In this document: positions 46,721 through 55,587 of the stretch, piece after piece
Position numbering within the stretch: position 1 is the stretch's first letter
Layout: each line of letters starts with the position of its first letter
Source: Kuafuiihalomonas sp039024635
Lineage (GTDB): Bacteria; Myxococcota; Kuafuiibacteriia; Kuafuiibacteriales; Kuafuiibacteriaceae
Assembly (NCBI GenBank): GCA_039024635.1
Contig: JBCCQA010000018.1
Span: 1-64,000, forward strand
DNA: 64,000 bases
Reading direction: 5' to 3'
Made by a program: the position numbers and the translations under genes
Notes under the pieces: generated by a model
What the model saw: the letters and a program-made list of their open reading frames with translations, nothing else
Database searches by the model: none
Told to the model about the DNA's origin: nothing

Positions 46721-49020
46721 GCCTCGGGCTCCTGGCCGCGAGCTGCTCCGCGTCGCCTGACCAGGCGGGGCTGCCTGGAGCGGACGCCGGCCCCGCGCCC
46801 GCCTGTGAGGACGGGGGGGCTTGCGGACCGAGAGAAGCCTGCCGACGCTCGGTGTGCCGCGGCGGAACGTGTGTGGAGGAGGCCCTTTCTGGACCCTGCG
46901 AGGATGGTGACCTCTGTACCGAAGGGGACCGCTGCGAAGAGGGACTGTGCGTCGCCGGGGCTGCCAAGGTCTGCCGAGCTAGCGAAAGCTGCCGAGTAGC
47001 AAGCTGCGAACCTGCGACGGGAGCTTGCGTAGAGGTCGAGGCCCAGGACGGAACGCTCTGCTCCGACGGAGATGGCTGCACGAACGGAGAGTCCTGCCAG
47101 GGTGGCGCGTGTGTAGGTGGGGAGCCCTTCGAGTGTCCTCTCACCAACTGCATGATCGCCAATGTCTGTAGGCCGGAGCTGTCCCGGTGCGTCCCGGTCT
47201 TCGCCCCCGATGAAACGCCGTGCAGCGACGAGAACATATGCACCGAGGACGACGTTTGTCGCGACGGCGTTTGCGAGCCCGGATCTCCGGCCGACAGGGG
47301 GCCTCGCTGCTCCGAGGGTCTGTGCTTCACCGAAGTAAGCGAATCACTGGGACTCCGCTTTGCACCCAACCCGGTATTCGACGTCGAAGGTGCGGGGGCG
47401 GCGGTGGCCGACTTCGATGGCGACGGCTGGATGGACGTCGTTGTCTTTCAGGAGGCGACCCAGCCCAAGCTCTTCATCAACGAAGAGGGGAGCGGCTTTC
47501 GAGACCAAAGCGAGGACTGGGGGCTCGAGGTCGATTTTGAGGTCCTGCTCATGATTCAGGGCTTGGCAGCCGGCGACTTGGACGATGACGGTGATCCCGA
47601 GCTGGTGATGGTGGGCGAGGGGGCGAACCTCATATTCTGGAACGAGGACGGACGATTTTCAGTGGACGCCAGGTCCATCGCCGACGCTCCGAAATGGGCG
47701 GTCGGCGCGGCCCTGGGCGATGCCGACGCGGACGGGGACCTCGACGTCCTGGTCGCCAACTACATCACGCCTCCGAGCAGCTTTCCCTTCCACGACCCGC
47801 AGGTGAACACCTTGTTTCTCAACGAGGGTGCTCGGCGATTCGTCGACGTGAGCGAAGAGGTCGGCCTCAGGAGCGTCGCGCCCGGAACGACCTATGCCAT
47901 CGCCTTCACCGATTTCGACGGCGACGGGGTTCAAGACATCATCGAGTGCAACGACTTTGGCCAGTTCGTGCAACCCAATCGATGGCTTCGAGGAGGCTTC
48001 GACGACAACGGAGGCCTGCTCTACCAGGACGTCGCCCCTGAGCTCGGAACGGATCTCGCGTTCTATTGCATGACCATTGCCGCCGGAGACTTCGATCGCG
48101 ATGGGGACTTGGACTACTACCACACCAACATCGGGGCCCATCCTCTACTCCGTAACCTTGGGGGCCGATTCGACGACGTGGGCGCGCAACTCGGGGTGCA
48201 GGCCGCCCAGGACGCCTGTTTTACCAGGCTCAAGTCGGCAGGCTGGGGCGCCGGGTTTCGAGACTTCGACCTCGACGGTTGGCCGGATCTCTTCGCGTCG
48301 GCGGGCTGGGTTCCGAGTACGCCCATGGACGAGAACCCCCGGCAAAGCGAGAACACCATGTTCCATCGCGTGGGCGACCGCTTCGTCGACGTTGCGGCGA
48401 GCAGCGGCATTGGATCGGACGCTCGCTCAAAGGGCGTGGTCTTCTTCGACTACGACCGCGACGGAGACGTGGACGTCCTGGTCGTGAACATGGTTCAGGG
48501 GCCGGAGCTCTTTCGCAACGACAGTCCGCGGAAGGGCGGCTGGCTGGAGCTCGGCTTCTTGGGTCGAACGTCCAGTGGTGACGGCTTCGGCGCCCAAGTC
48601 TTGGCTGACTTCGGGACCTTCTCTATCCGGGGTGAGCACCAGCCTCACGGCGGCTACGCCTCGGCCTCTGAGCCCAGGCTTCACTTCGGGGCAGGTCCGG
48701 CCGAGCGAGCCGAGCTCACCGTGACTTGGACCTCGGGGATCGAACAGCGTTTGGAGGTCAAGACGAACGCTTCTCACCGACTCGTGGAGCCGGTGGCCCT
48801 CATCGAAGTCGTGCAAGTGAACGACGCGCGCGTTCGGGTGGAACTTCGAAGGGTTGGATCCGGGCGTCCGCCGTTGACCCTCGGCTTCCTCGACGGGGAC
48901 GGGGAACTCTTGAGTTCCTCGCTGGCCGACGCCGACGATCTGGAGCTACCGATGCCCGTCGGTGCGGTGCGGGTTCGGGTCTTTGATGCCCAGGGCGGGC
49001 GGGACGAGCGTCCCCTGTGA
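46690..49020 (+). CDS. Cys-rich FG-GAP/UnbV (CRTAC1-like) lipoprotein 2
   Basis: The 776-residue protein is a shorter paralogue of the preceding gene: lipobox LLAASC, Cys-rich CEDGDLCTEGDRC-type units (about residues 30-200), FG-GAP repeats (DFDGDGWMDVVVF, DADADGDLDVLVAN) and an ASPIC/UnbV-like domain (GFGAQVLADFG, LHFGAGPAE). I chose the GTG at 46690, which gives a good lipoprotein signal but overlaps the upstream gene by 31 bp. It ends 14 bp from the convergent TPR gene. Confidence 0.85.
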   Translation: MDTSLHRLALSLGLLAASCSASPDQAGLPGADAGPAPACEDGGACGPREACRRSVCRGGTCVEEALSGPCEDGDLCTEGDRCEEGLCVAGAAKVCRASESCRVASCEPATGACVEVEAQDGTLCSDGDGCTNGESCQGGACVGGEPFECPLTNCMIANVCRPELSRCVPVFAPDETPCSDENICTEDDVCRDGVCEPGSPADRGPRCSEGLCFTEVSESLGLRFAPNPVFDVEGAGAAVADFDGDGWMDVVVFQEATQPKLFINEEGSGFRDQSEDWGLEVDFEVLLMIQGLAAGDLDDDGDPELVMVGEGANLIFWNEDGRFSVDARSIADAPKWAVGAALGDADADGDLDVLVANYITPPSSFPFHDPQVNTLFLNEGARRFVDVSEEVGLRSVAPGTTYAIAFTDFDGDGVQDIIECNDFGQFVQPNRWLRGGFDDNGGLLYQDVAPELGTDLAFYCMTIAAGDFDRDGDLDYYHTNIGAHPLLRNLGGRFDDVGAQLGVQAAQDACFTRLKSAGWGAGFRDFDLDGWPDLFASAGWVPSTPMDENPRQSENTMFHRVGDRFVDVAASSGIGSDARSKGVVFFDYDRDGDVDVLVVNMVQGPELFRNDSPRKGGWLELGFLGRTSSGDGFGAQVLADFGTFSIRGEHQPHGGYASASEPRLHFGAGPAERAELTVTWTSGIEQRLEVKTNASHRLVEPVALIEVVQVNDARVRVELRRVGSGRPPLTLGFLDGDGELLSSSLADADDLELPMPVGAVRVRVFDAQGGRDERPL

Positions 49021-49034
49021 GGTCCTGAGACCTC

Positions 49035-49925
49035 TCAGCGTCGCTCACGGGCCAGTTCGACCAGCGCCGGGGGCGTCGATGGGTCTTCTATCAGCTGAGC
49101 GTAGAGACTCTTGGCTTCCTTGAGCTCGCCTCGGGCCCGAAGCGCCTCGGCTAAGCCGAAGCGTGCGGTGGCAGCTGCGGGGCCTCGGAGGCCGGCCAGG
49201 GCCTCGCGCCAAGCCGCTTCGGATTCCGCGGCTCGTCCTAGTCCGAGGAGAGCGCCGGCCCGGGCGGCCTGGGCCCGAGGGGACTTGTCGGACTCGGGCA
49301 CCAGTCGCAGGGCGGCCTTGAAGTCTCGAGCTCGAAGCGCCTCCAGCGCCGGGCCTAGACGGCCACCGGAAGAGGCAATCGGTGAGGCCGTGGCGGGAGC
49401 GTCGGATTCGGTTGGCGTTGGATACGGAGACGGGGACGCGGACTGGGGATCGAGGGCTTCGGCCTTCTCCAGGGCCCCCGCGGCGTAACTGGCGTACTTG
49501 GGTCGGCGCTCGGCTTCGGCGTAGCGTCGATAGGCTTCTGCGGCCTCAGGCGCCATCTGCAGCTTCTCCAGGATCGCGGCCAGGGCATACCAAGCGTCGG
49601 CGTTGTCGGGTTTGAGGGTGAGATGAGCTCGGTAGGCTTCGACGGCTTCGCTCAGGCGTTCCGCCTTTCGAAGGGCGAAGGCCTGACGGTAGACCACGCT
49701 CGGATCTTCCGGGGTCAGTGCCCTCGCGCGGGTGAAGGCCGTGATGGCGGCCGGCCAGTCCTTTTGCTCGATGGCGGCCTGACCCCGTGCAGCCAGCGCG
49801 GCCGCATCCTCTTCCGCGCCGTCCTCGCCTTCGGTCTCTGGGGCGGGGGGTTCGGCTGCCGCCGGCTCGGAAGCCTGGGATGGGGTCTGGGCGCCCAGAC
49901 AAAGGACGAGGAGGATGTCCAGCAT
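49035..49925 (-). CDS. secreted TPR protein
   Basis: The 296-residue protein has a short signal-like N-terminus (MLDILLVLCLGAQTPSQA), a Pro/Glu-rich stretch and TPR helices at about 45-160 (DWPAAITAFTRARALTPEDP, YRAHLTLKPDNADAWYALAA) and again near the C-terminus. A periplasmic scaffold role is likely. It diverges from sppA. Confidence 0.75.
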   Translation of the reverse strand: MLDILLVLCLGAQTPSQASEPAAAEPPAPETEGEDGAEEDAAALAARGQAAIEQKDWPAAITAFTRARALTPEDPSVVYRQAFALRKAERLSEAVEAYRAHLTLKPDNADAWYALAAILEKLQMAPEAAEAYRRYAEAERRPKYASYAAGALEKAEALDPQSASPSPYPTPTESDAPATASPIASSGGRLGPALEALRARDFKAALRLVPESDKSPRAQAARAGALLGLGRAAESEAAWREALAGLRGPAAATARFGLAEALRARGELKEAKSLYAQLIEDPSTPPALVELARERR

Positions 49926-50011
49926 GGGGGGAGCGAAGCATGGAGGCGGGTCAGCGGTCGACCGCCGGCGACGTCTTGCGTCGGCTCCGGCCCAGGACTA
50001 AGCCGATAGCC

Positions 50012-51010
50012 ATGACGGATGGTCCTTTAGCGCCTGCGCCGGCCCATGCACCTGCCCCTCGCAGCGGCCCCTCCTTCGTGTTCCTGGGCGTAGCCCTCGG
50101 GCTCGGCCTCCTTCTCGGGGCCTCGTGCGTGACCTGTGCCCGACTTCCCCTGGACAAGGTCGGGGGGGAGAAGGTCCTCGGGGGCGAAGGCCCTCGGGTT
50201 GGCGTCATCGAAATCCTAGGGCCCATAAGCGACATGGACGAGTCGGTGCGCCGGATTCGGGACTTCGCCAAGAGGGACGACATCGAGGCGCTGGTGGTCC
50301 GCATCGATTCCCCTGGCGGTTCGGTGGCGCCTTCCCAGCAGGTCTACCGCGCTCTGCGCTTCGCCTCGGAGAGCATGCCGGTCGTGGCCTCCATGGGAAC
50401 GGTCGCCGCTTCCGGGGGCTTTTGGATATCCCTCGGCGCGGACTGGGTGCTGGCGGAATCGGGGAGCATCACCGGCTCCATTGGCGTCATCAGCCAGCTC
50501 CCCGACTTGCGGGGCATTGCGGATCGGGTCGACTTCAGGCTCCGGACCTTCAAGTCTGGTCCGGTCAAGGATCTCGGTAACCCGCTGCGAGAGCTGACGG
50601 AACGAGACCGGGAGGTCCTCCAGGGTCTGGTGGATGATCTGTATGACCAGTTCGTGAGCCTCACCATCGAGCGCCGGGGTTTGACTCGGGACCAGGTCCT
50701 GAAGCTCGCCGACGGACAAGTGATGAGCGGCCGGCGGGCGCTGGAAGAGGGCTTGGTGGACGAGCTGGGAGGGCTGTACGCCGCCGCGCGAAGGGCGGCC
50801 GCCATGGTGCGGGACCGGGCCGAGGGGGCCGAGACCTCTTCCACCGCTCCCGCCCGAGAGACGGAAGAGCCGGCTTTGGTGTACCCGAAAGAGCCAGGTC
50901 CCAAGCTCTTGGAGTACCTCGGCGCCCGGCTGGAATCGGGCGTGGCGGCCGGGATCGGACGGGCTCTAGGCGGTCGGCTCGGGGGCATCGAGGCCCTAGA
51001 CGTGCGCTGA
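50012..51010 (+). CDS. sppA: signal peptide peptidase SppA (short form)
   Basis: The 332-residue membrane serine protease degrades cleaved signal peptides. One N-terminal transmembrane segment (about 21-40), IDSPGGSVAPSQQVYRAL, catalytic Ser 134 in VAASGGFWIS and catalytic Lys 186 in SGPVKDLG match the Bacillus-type SppA. I chose the ATG at 50012 before the membrane segment; the longer in-frame version overlaps the divergent TPR gene. Confidence 0.93.
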   Translation: MTDGPLAPAPAHAPAPRSGPSFVFLGVALGLGLLLGASCVTCARLPLDKVGGEKVLGGEGPRVGVIEILGPISDMDESVRRIRDFAKRDDIEALVVRIDSPGGSVAPSQQVYRALRFASESMPVVASMGTVAASGGFWISLGADWVLAESGSITGSIGVISQLPDLRGIADRVDFRLRTFKSGPVKDLGNPLRELTERDREVLQGLVDDLYDQFVSLTIERRGLTRDQVLKLADGQVMSGRRALEEGLVDELGGLYAAARRAAAMVRDRAEGAETSSTAPARETEEPALVYPKEPGPKLLEYLGARLESGVAAGIGRALGGRLGGIEALDVR

Positions 51011-51037
51011 CGGCGTGTCCGCTGTAGCCTGCGGCCC

Positions 51038-52840
51038 ATGCAGCAGGTTCACACGGGGCTGAGCTTCGAGCACTTGCTTGAGCTTCTCACGCGGGCGGGC
51101 GCTCTGGACGAGCCGAGCAAGGCCGACCTCATCTCCAGAGAGGACAGCCTGCGGGCCCGCTGGGTGCGGAACAAGTACGGGCCCCAGGGTCTCAAGGACG
51201 GCCGGCAATCCGAGGTCTTCGCCACTGAACTGGTGGTGGAGGCGAAACTCCCTCATCCCCAAGCCCCGGACCGGAACATCGACGAGGACGTTTTGGCGCA
51301 GCTGCTCGCCCAGGCCTCAAGCCTTCCGTACAAGAAGATAGACCCGCTCGAGCTCGACATGGGGCTCATCACCCGGGCGCTCCCGAAGGGCTTTGCTCGG
51401 CGGCATCTCCTGCTTCCTCTGGAACAGAAGGGCGAGCGGCTGACCATCGCCATCGCCGATCCCTTCGACCAGGCAGCCCTAGAAGAGTTCGCGCGAGCCA
51501 CCGGCCGTGAGGTTCATCCGGTCGTCAGCGCCAAGAAGGACATCGTCAACGTCATCACCCAGGTCTACGGCTTTCACAAGGCAGTCTCCTCGGCTGCGGC
51601 CGAGGCCAAGGGCGCCAACCTCGGCAACCTGGAGCAGCTGACGCGTGTCCGCAGTTCCGAGGAGATTGATCCCGCCGACCAGCAGATCGTAGCCGCGGTG
51701 GAATATCTGCTGAACTCCGCCTTCGACAATCGGGCTAGCGACATCCACATCGAGCCCAAGCGCGAGTCCTCCCGACTTCGGCTCAGGATCGACGGCATTC
51801 TACACGACATCGGGGAGATACCGGCCGGCGTTCATCCTGCCTTCGTGGCTCGAGTGAAGATCCTTGCCCGGATGGACATCGCCGAGAAGCGGCGGCCTCA
51901 GGACGGCCGTATCAAGACGCAGCGCGGTGACCGAGAGATCGAGCTCCGCGTCTCCTCGCTGCCGGTCGCATTCGGCGAGAAGGTCGTGATTCGGATCTTC
52001 GATCCTCAGGTCCTGTTGGCCGAGATCGCGGATCTTGGCTTCACCCGCAAAGAGCGAGAGCTGTACGAGGGCTGGATAACGCGTCCCCACGGACTCGTCT
52101 TGGTCACCGGCCCGACCGGGAGCGGAAAGACTACGACCCTCTATTCGACTCTCAAGTACCTGGCGCGACCGGGAGTGAACATCGTGACCGTCGAAGATCC
52201 CATCGAGATGGTATTCGAGCCGCTGAACCAAGTGGCCGTCCAGAGCAAGATTGACGTCACCTTCGCTCGTGCGCTGCGCACGATTCTCAGACAAGACCCC
52301 GATGTCGTGATGGTGGGAGAGATTAGGGACAAGGAGACGGCCCAGATGACGGTGCAGGCTGCCTTGACAGGGCACCTCGTCTTCTCGACCCTTCACACCA
52401 ATGATACATCGGCCTCCATCTCGCGGCTGATCGATCTCGGGGTCGAGCCCTTCCTCCTCGGCAGCGTTCTTCAGGGCATTCTTGCCCAGCGCTTGGTCCG
52501 CAAGGTCTGCCACGAATGCGCTCGGGAAGAGTTCTTGACCGAAGAGCAGATCGGGGCGCTGGGCATCCCGGTCGAGCCGGGCGAGCAACGGCAGCTGCCG
52601 GTCAAGCGGGGCGAGGGATGCGTTCGCTGTCGTGGTACGGGGCTGTTCGGACGCACCGGCGTCTTCGAAATGATGCCCGTTTCCCCAAAGATCCGGAGAC
52701 TGATCAACGAGCAAGCCGACAGCAAGGAAATCGGGAAGTCGGCGGAACTGGATGGGATGACGCCCTTGCGTCAGAGCGCCATCCGCAAGCTTGCCCAGGG
52801 CATGACGACCTACGAGGAGGTCTTTCGGGTCACCGGATGA
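51038..52840 (+). CDS. GspE/PilB-type secretion or pilus assembly ATPase
   Basis: The 600-residue protein has a T2SSE N-terminal region (about 80-185), Walker A GPTGSGKTTTLYS (near 357), Asp box VEDPIEM, Walker B DPDVVMVGEIRD, His box THLVFSTLHTND-like GHLVFSTLHTND, and a C-terminal tetracysteine (CHEC..CVRC). It powers a type II secretion or type IV pilus system, but no other gsp/pil gene is adjacent, so which one is open. The last 11 bp overlap kbl. Confidence 0.93.
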   Translation: MQQVHTGLSFEHLLELLTRAGALDEPSKADLISREDSLRARWVRNKYGPQGLKDGRQSEVFATELVVEAKLPHPQAPDRNIDEDVLAQLLAQASSLPYKKIDPLELDMGLITRALPKGFARRHLLLPLEQKGERLTIAIADPFDQAALEEFARATGREVHPVVSAKKDIVNVITQVYGFHKAVSSAAAEAKGANLGNLEQLTRVRSSEEIDPADQQIVAAVEYLLNSAFDNRASDIHIEPKRESSRLRLRIDGILHDIGEIPAGVHPAFVARVKILARMDIAEKRRPQDGRIKTQRGDREIELRVSSLPVAFGEKVVIRIFDPQVLLAEIADLGFTRKERELYEGWITRPHGLVLVTGPTGSGKTTTLYSTLKYLARPGVNIVTVEDPIEMVFEPLNQVAVQSKIDVTFARALRTILRQDPDVVMVGEIRDKETAQMTVQAALTGHLVFSTLHTNDTSASISRLIDLGVEPFLLGSVLQGILAQRLVRKVCHECAREEFLTEEQIGALGIPVEPGEQRQLPVKRGEGCVRCRGTGLFGRTGVFEMMPVSPKIRRLINEQADSKEIGKSAELDGMTPLRQSAIRKLAQGMTTYEEVFRVTG

Positions 52841-54017
52841 CCTCGTGGGCCTGGCCCACCTTGGCAAACGCGGCGATGGCCTTGTCCAGATCGGCCTCGT
52901 CGTGCGCGGCCGACATCTGAGTGCGGATCCTGGCCTGGCCCTTGGGGACGACCGGGTAGCTGAAGCCCACCACATATATCCCTTCCGCCAGCAGGTCGTC
53001 CGCCATCTGCGAGGCCTTTCGGGCGTCTCCGATCATGATGGGGATGATGGCGTGGTCCTGTCCTTTGGTCTCGAAGCCGGCCTCGACGACTGCCTTCTTG
53101 AAGCGACGGGTGTTGGCCTCGAGTTTATCTCGGCGCTCGGTTGACTTGCTGAGCATGTCGAGGACGGCCAACGAGGCTCCAGCGATGGCAGGCGCCAGCG
53201 TGTTGCTGAACAGGTAGGGCCTCGACCGCTGACGAAGCAGATCGATGATCTCCTTTCGACCGGTCGTAAAGCCGCCCGAGGCGCCGCCCAACGCCTTACC
53301 AAGGGTCGAAGTGATGATGTCGACGCGCCCCTGCACACCAAAGTGTTCGGGGGTACCTCGACCCGTCGCGCCCACGAAGCCGGTCGCATGGCAGTCGTCG
53401 ATCATCACCATGGCCCCATAGCGGTCCGCGAGATCACAGATGGCGTCCAGCTTGGCGTAGTCTCCATCCATCGAGAAGACTCCGTCGGTTGCGATGAGCC
53501 GTGTGCGACGGTCCTGCGTGGCCTTCAGCTTGTCCTCCAGCATCGCCATGTCTCCGTGGTCAAAGCGATGCCGCTCCGCCTTACAGAGTCGGATGCCGTC
53601 GATGATCGAGGCGTGGTTCAGGGCGTCGCTGATGACTGCGTCTTCAGGCCCGAGGATCGTCTCGAAGAGCCCGCCGTTCGCGTCGAAGCAGCTCGAGTAC
53701 AGGATGGTGTCCTCCGTCCCGTGGAAGGTAGCGATGGCCTCCTCGAGCTCCTTGTGGATGGTCTGCGTTCCGCAGATGAAGCGCACCGAGGCGAGGCCGA
53801 AGCCAAACTCGTCCAAGGCTTTGTGGGCGGCCGCGATGACCTCGGGGTGGTTGGCCAGACCCAGGTAGTTGTTGGCGCAGAAGTTCAGGACCTGACCCCC
53901 GGGTTCGGCTTCGATGGCCGCGTCCTGGGGAGTCTTGATGATCCGCTCCCGCTTCAGGAGGCCGGCCTCCTCGATGGCGTCGAGCTCGCCGCGGAGCTGT
54001 TCACGTGCTGCGTACAT
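52830..54017 (-). CDS. kbl: glycine C-acetyltransferase (2-amino-3-ketobutyrate CoA ligase)
   Basis: The 395-residue PLP enzyme interconverts glycine plus acetyl-CoA and 2-amino-3-ketobutyrate in threonine breakdown. The PLP Lys is in TSTLGKALGGASGG; FCANNYLGLANHP, GTQTIHKELE, MIDDCHATGF and SDALNHASIIDG are typical of Kbl. No tdh threonine dehydrogenase is adjacent. It is the last gene of a minus-strand run. Confidence 0.95.
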   Translation of the reverse strand: MYAAREQLRGELDAIEEAGLLKRERIIKTPQDAAIEAEPGGQVLNFCANNYLGLANHPEVIAAAHKALDEFGFGLASVRFICGTQTIHKELEEAIATFHGTEDTILYSSCFDANGGLFETILGPEDAVISDALNHASIIDGIRLCKAERHRFDHGDMAMLEDKLKATQDRRTRLIATDGVFSMDGDYAKLDAICDLADRYGAMVMIDDCHATGFVGATGRGTPEHFGVQGRVDIITSTLGKALGGASGGFTTGRKEIIDLLRQRSRPYLFSNTLAPAIAGASLAVLDMLSKSTERRDKLEANTRRFKKAVVEAGFETKGQDHAIIPIMIGDARKASQMADDLLAEGIYVVGFSYPVVPKGQARIRTQMSAAHDEADLDKAIAAFAKVGQAHEVIR

Positions 54018-54070
54018 GGCCGAAACCTAGGAAGCCCCGTCCGTCGACGCCACTGAAAAGCTGGGTGAAC

Positions 54071-55261
54071 TCAAGACGTCGTGTAGAGGACTCGGGCGAC
54101 GCGATTCACGTAGTCCACCACCGCCTCCAGATCAGGGCCTTCGATCACCTTGAAGCGCAGACCCATGCCGGTTCCACTGGTCCAAGCTACTTTGGCCACT
54201 GCCCGGACGGGGCCATGCCCCGGCACCGTGAACTCGACCTTCACCTTGGAGCCGATCGGAGGTGGGGTCTCGGCCGCCACGAAGATTCCTCCCTCCGAGA
54301 TGTCCAGGGTCTCTGAACTAAGCCTTCGCTCCTCGTCTATCAGATCCACCGTCACCGTGATCGGGACCCGCCGGGTCAACCGCCGGGAAGGGCTTCGGGT
54401 GGCCGGGGTCGGTGCGAGCTGAGGCGAACTGGCGGCCGCCGCCTTGGGCATTGTGGACGTGGTTCGGGACGAGCTGCGCGCCAACGGGCGACCATCGTCT
54501 CGCCGGAGAACTTGGCCCGAGCCAATCAGCGCGGCGACCCGGAGGGTGAACCGGGCCAAGGACTCCTCGGTCGAAATGAAGTCATCAGCGCGGTGCGCAT
54601 TCTCGCTCAAAGGCCGGGCCGGAAGCTCGTCGAATCGGCCGTAGAGGAGGGCAGGAAGGTCGGACCACTTGTCCGAGGACTTGCACTCTACGCACAGTTG
54701 GCCGCCGTTGGACCGGAGGCTTCCCACCAGGAGGTCGGGCTTGAAGGCATCCAGCCCAGCCCAGCCGTCCTCGGCACTGCCCTTGTGCTCGACTTGGTGA
54801 CCGGCGTCGGTCAGGGCGCGAACCCGGGCTTCGCTGTCCGGGTCCTTGGGCCCGACCACCAACACCCTTCGCCGTCGGTCGAGCCGGGCCATGAGTCCAT
54901 GGAGTCCGTCCTTCCGTAGGGGGTGCTCCAGAAAGCCGGCGACCCCGTAGCGCTGGACGATGCGCCTTCGAAGCGTGAGGTCTCGACCTCGCTCGGTGAT
55001 GACCGCCACCAAGGGCATCTGGCCGGTTTCCCCCTGAAGACGGTCCAGAAGCTCCATCATGTCCCCCATTTGGGTGTCCACGAGCAGCAGGTCGGGAGGA
55101 TGGGACACTCCAGTCAGCAGAACCAGAGCCTCGAGACTGGAGTGGGCTCTCCCGATGGACCAGGGGTCCTCGGGCCGAGGGACGAAGCCGTCGAGGCTGC
55201 GCTCCGTGATGGTCTCGGCCACAAATCGGGTCAGTTCCCGATCGGTGGAGGCCACGGTCAT
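54071..55261 (-). CDS. double pseudo-receiver PilZ protein
   Basis: The 396-residue protein has a receiver-like fold (about residues 1-125, PPDLLLVDTQMGD), a second one (about 128-245, VLVVGPKDPDSEARV) without a phospho-acceptor Asp (DLLVGSLR), a Ser/Pro/Ala linker and a C-terminal PilZ domain (about 285-396) with RRLTRR and LDISEGGIFVAAE, the two c-di-GMP contacts. It starts at an ATG overlapping the cutA stop (ATGA). Confidence 0.8.
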   Translation of the reverse strand: MTVASTDRELTRFVAETITERSLDGFVPRPEDPWSIGRAHSSLEALVLLTGVSHPPDLLLVDTQMGDMMELLDRLQGETGQMPLVAVITERGRDLTLRRRIVQRYGVAGFLEHPLRKDGLHGLMARLDRRRRVLVVGPKDPDSEARVRALTDAGHQVEHKGSAEDGWAGLDAFKPDLLVGSLRSNGGQLCVECKSSDKWSDLPALLYGRFDELPARPLSENAHRADDFISTEESLARFTLRVAALIGSGQVLRRDDGRPLARSSSRTTSTMPKAAAASSPQLAPTPATRSPSRRLTRRVPITVTVDLIDEERRLSSETLDISEGGIFVAAETPPPIGSKVKVEFTVPGHGPVRAVAKVAWTSGTGMGLRFKVIEGPDLEAVVDYVNRVARVLYTTS

Positions 55262-55587
55262 TCGGCGCACGGTCGGACCTCCGCGGCGACCCAGCGTAGA
55301 TAGGCCTCGGCGCCGTTCGAAACGTCGAGGGCGATGAACTCGGGGCAGTCGTAGGGGTGGAGGGCCACGAGCCGCGTCTCCAAGGCCGGGAGGCGGTCTG
55401 CGCTCGTCTTCATGATTAGGAGCTGCTCCGCCTCTTCCTCCACGGCTCCTTCCCAGCGATAGACGCTCCGAACCGGCGTCATGTTCACGCAGGCCACGAG
55501 CCGCTCTTCGACCAAGGTCCGCGCGATGCTGGGCCCGGCTTCGGGGGGTGTCGTGACGAGGACGACGCGAAGCCTTGTCTCAGCCAT
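55258..55587 (-). CDS. cutA: divalent-cation tolerance protein CutA
   Basis: The 109-residue protein forms small ferredoxin-like trimers. Signatures: VEERLVACVNMTPVRSVYRW, EEEAEQLLIMKTS and LHPYDCPEFIALDV. The ATG at 55587 follows AAAGGTGG and lies within the last codons of the upstream regulator; a longer frame adds 22 unrelated residues. Confidence 0.93.
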   Translation of the reverse strand: MAETRLRVVLVTTPPEAGPSIARTLVEERLVACVNMTPVRSVYRWEGAVEEEAEQLLIMKTSADRLPALETRLVALHPYDCPEFIALDVSNGAEAYLRWVAAEVRPCAE

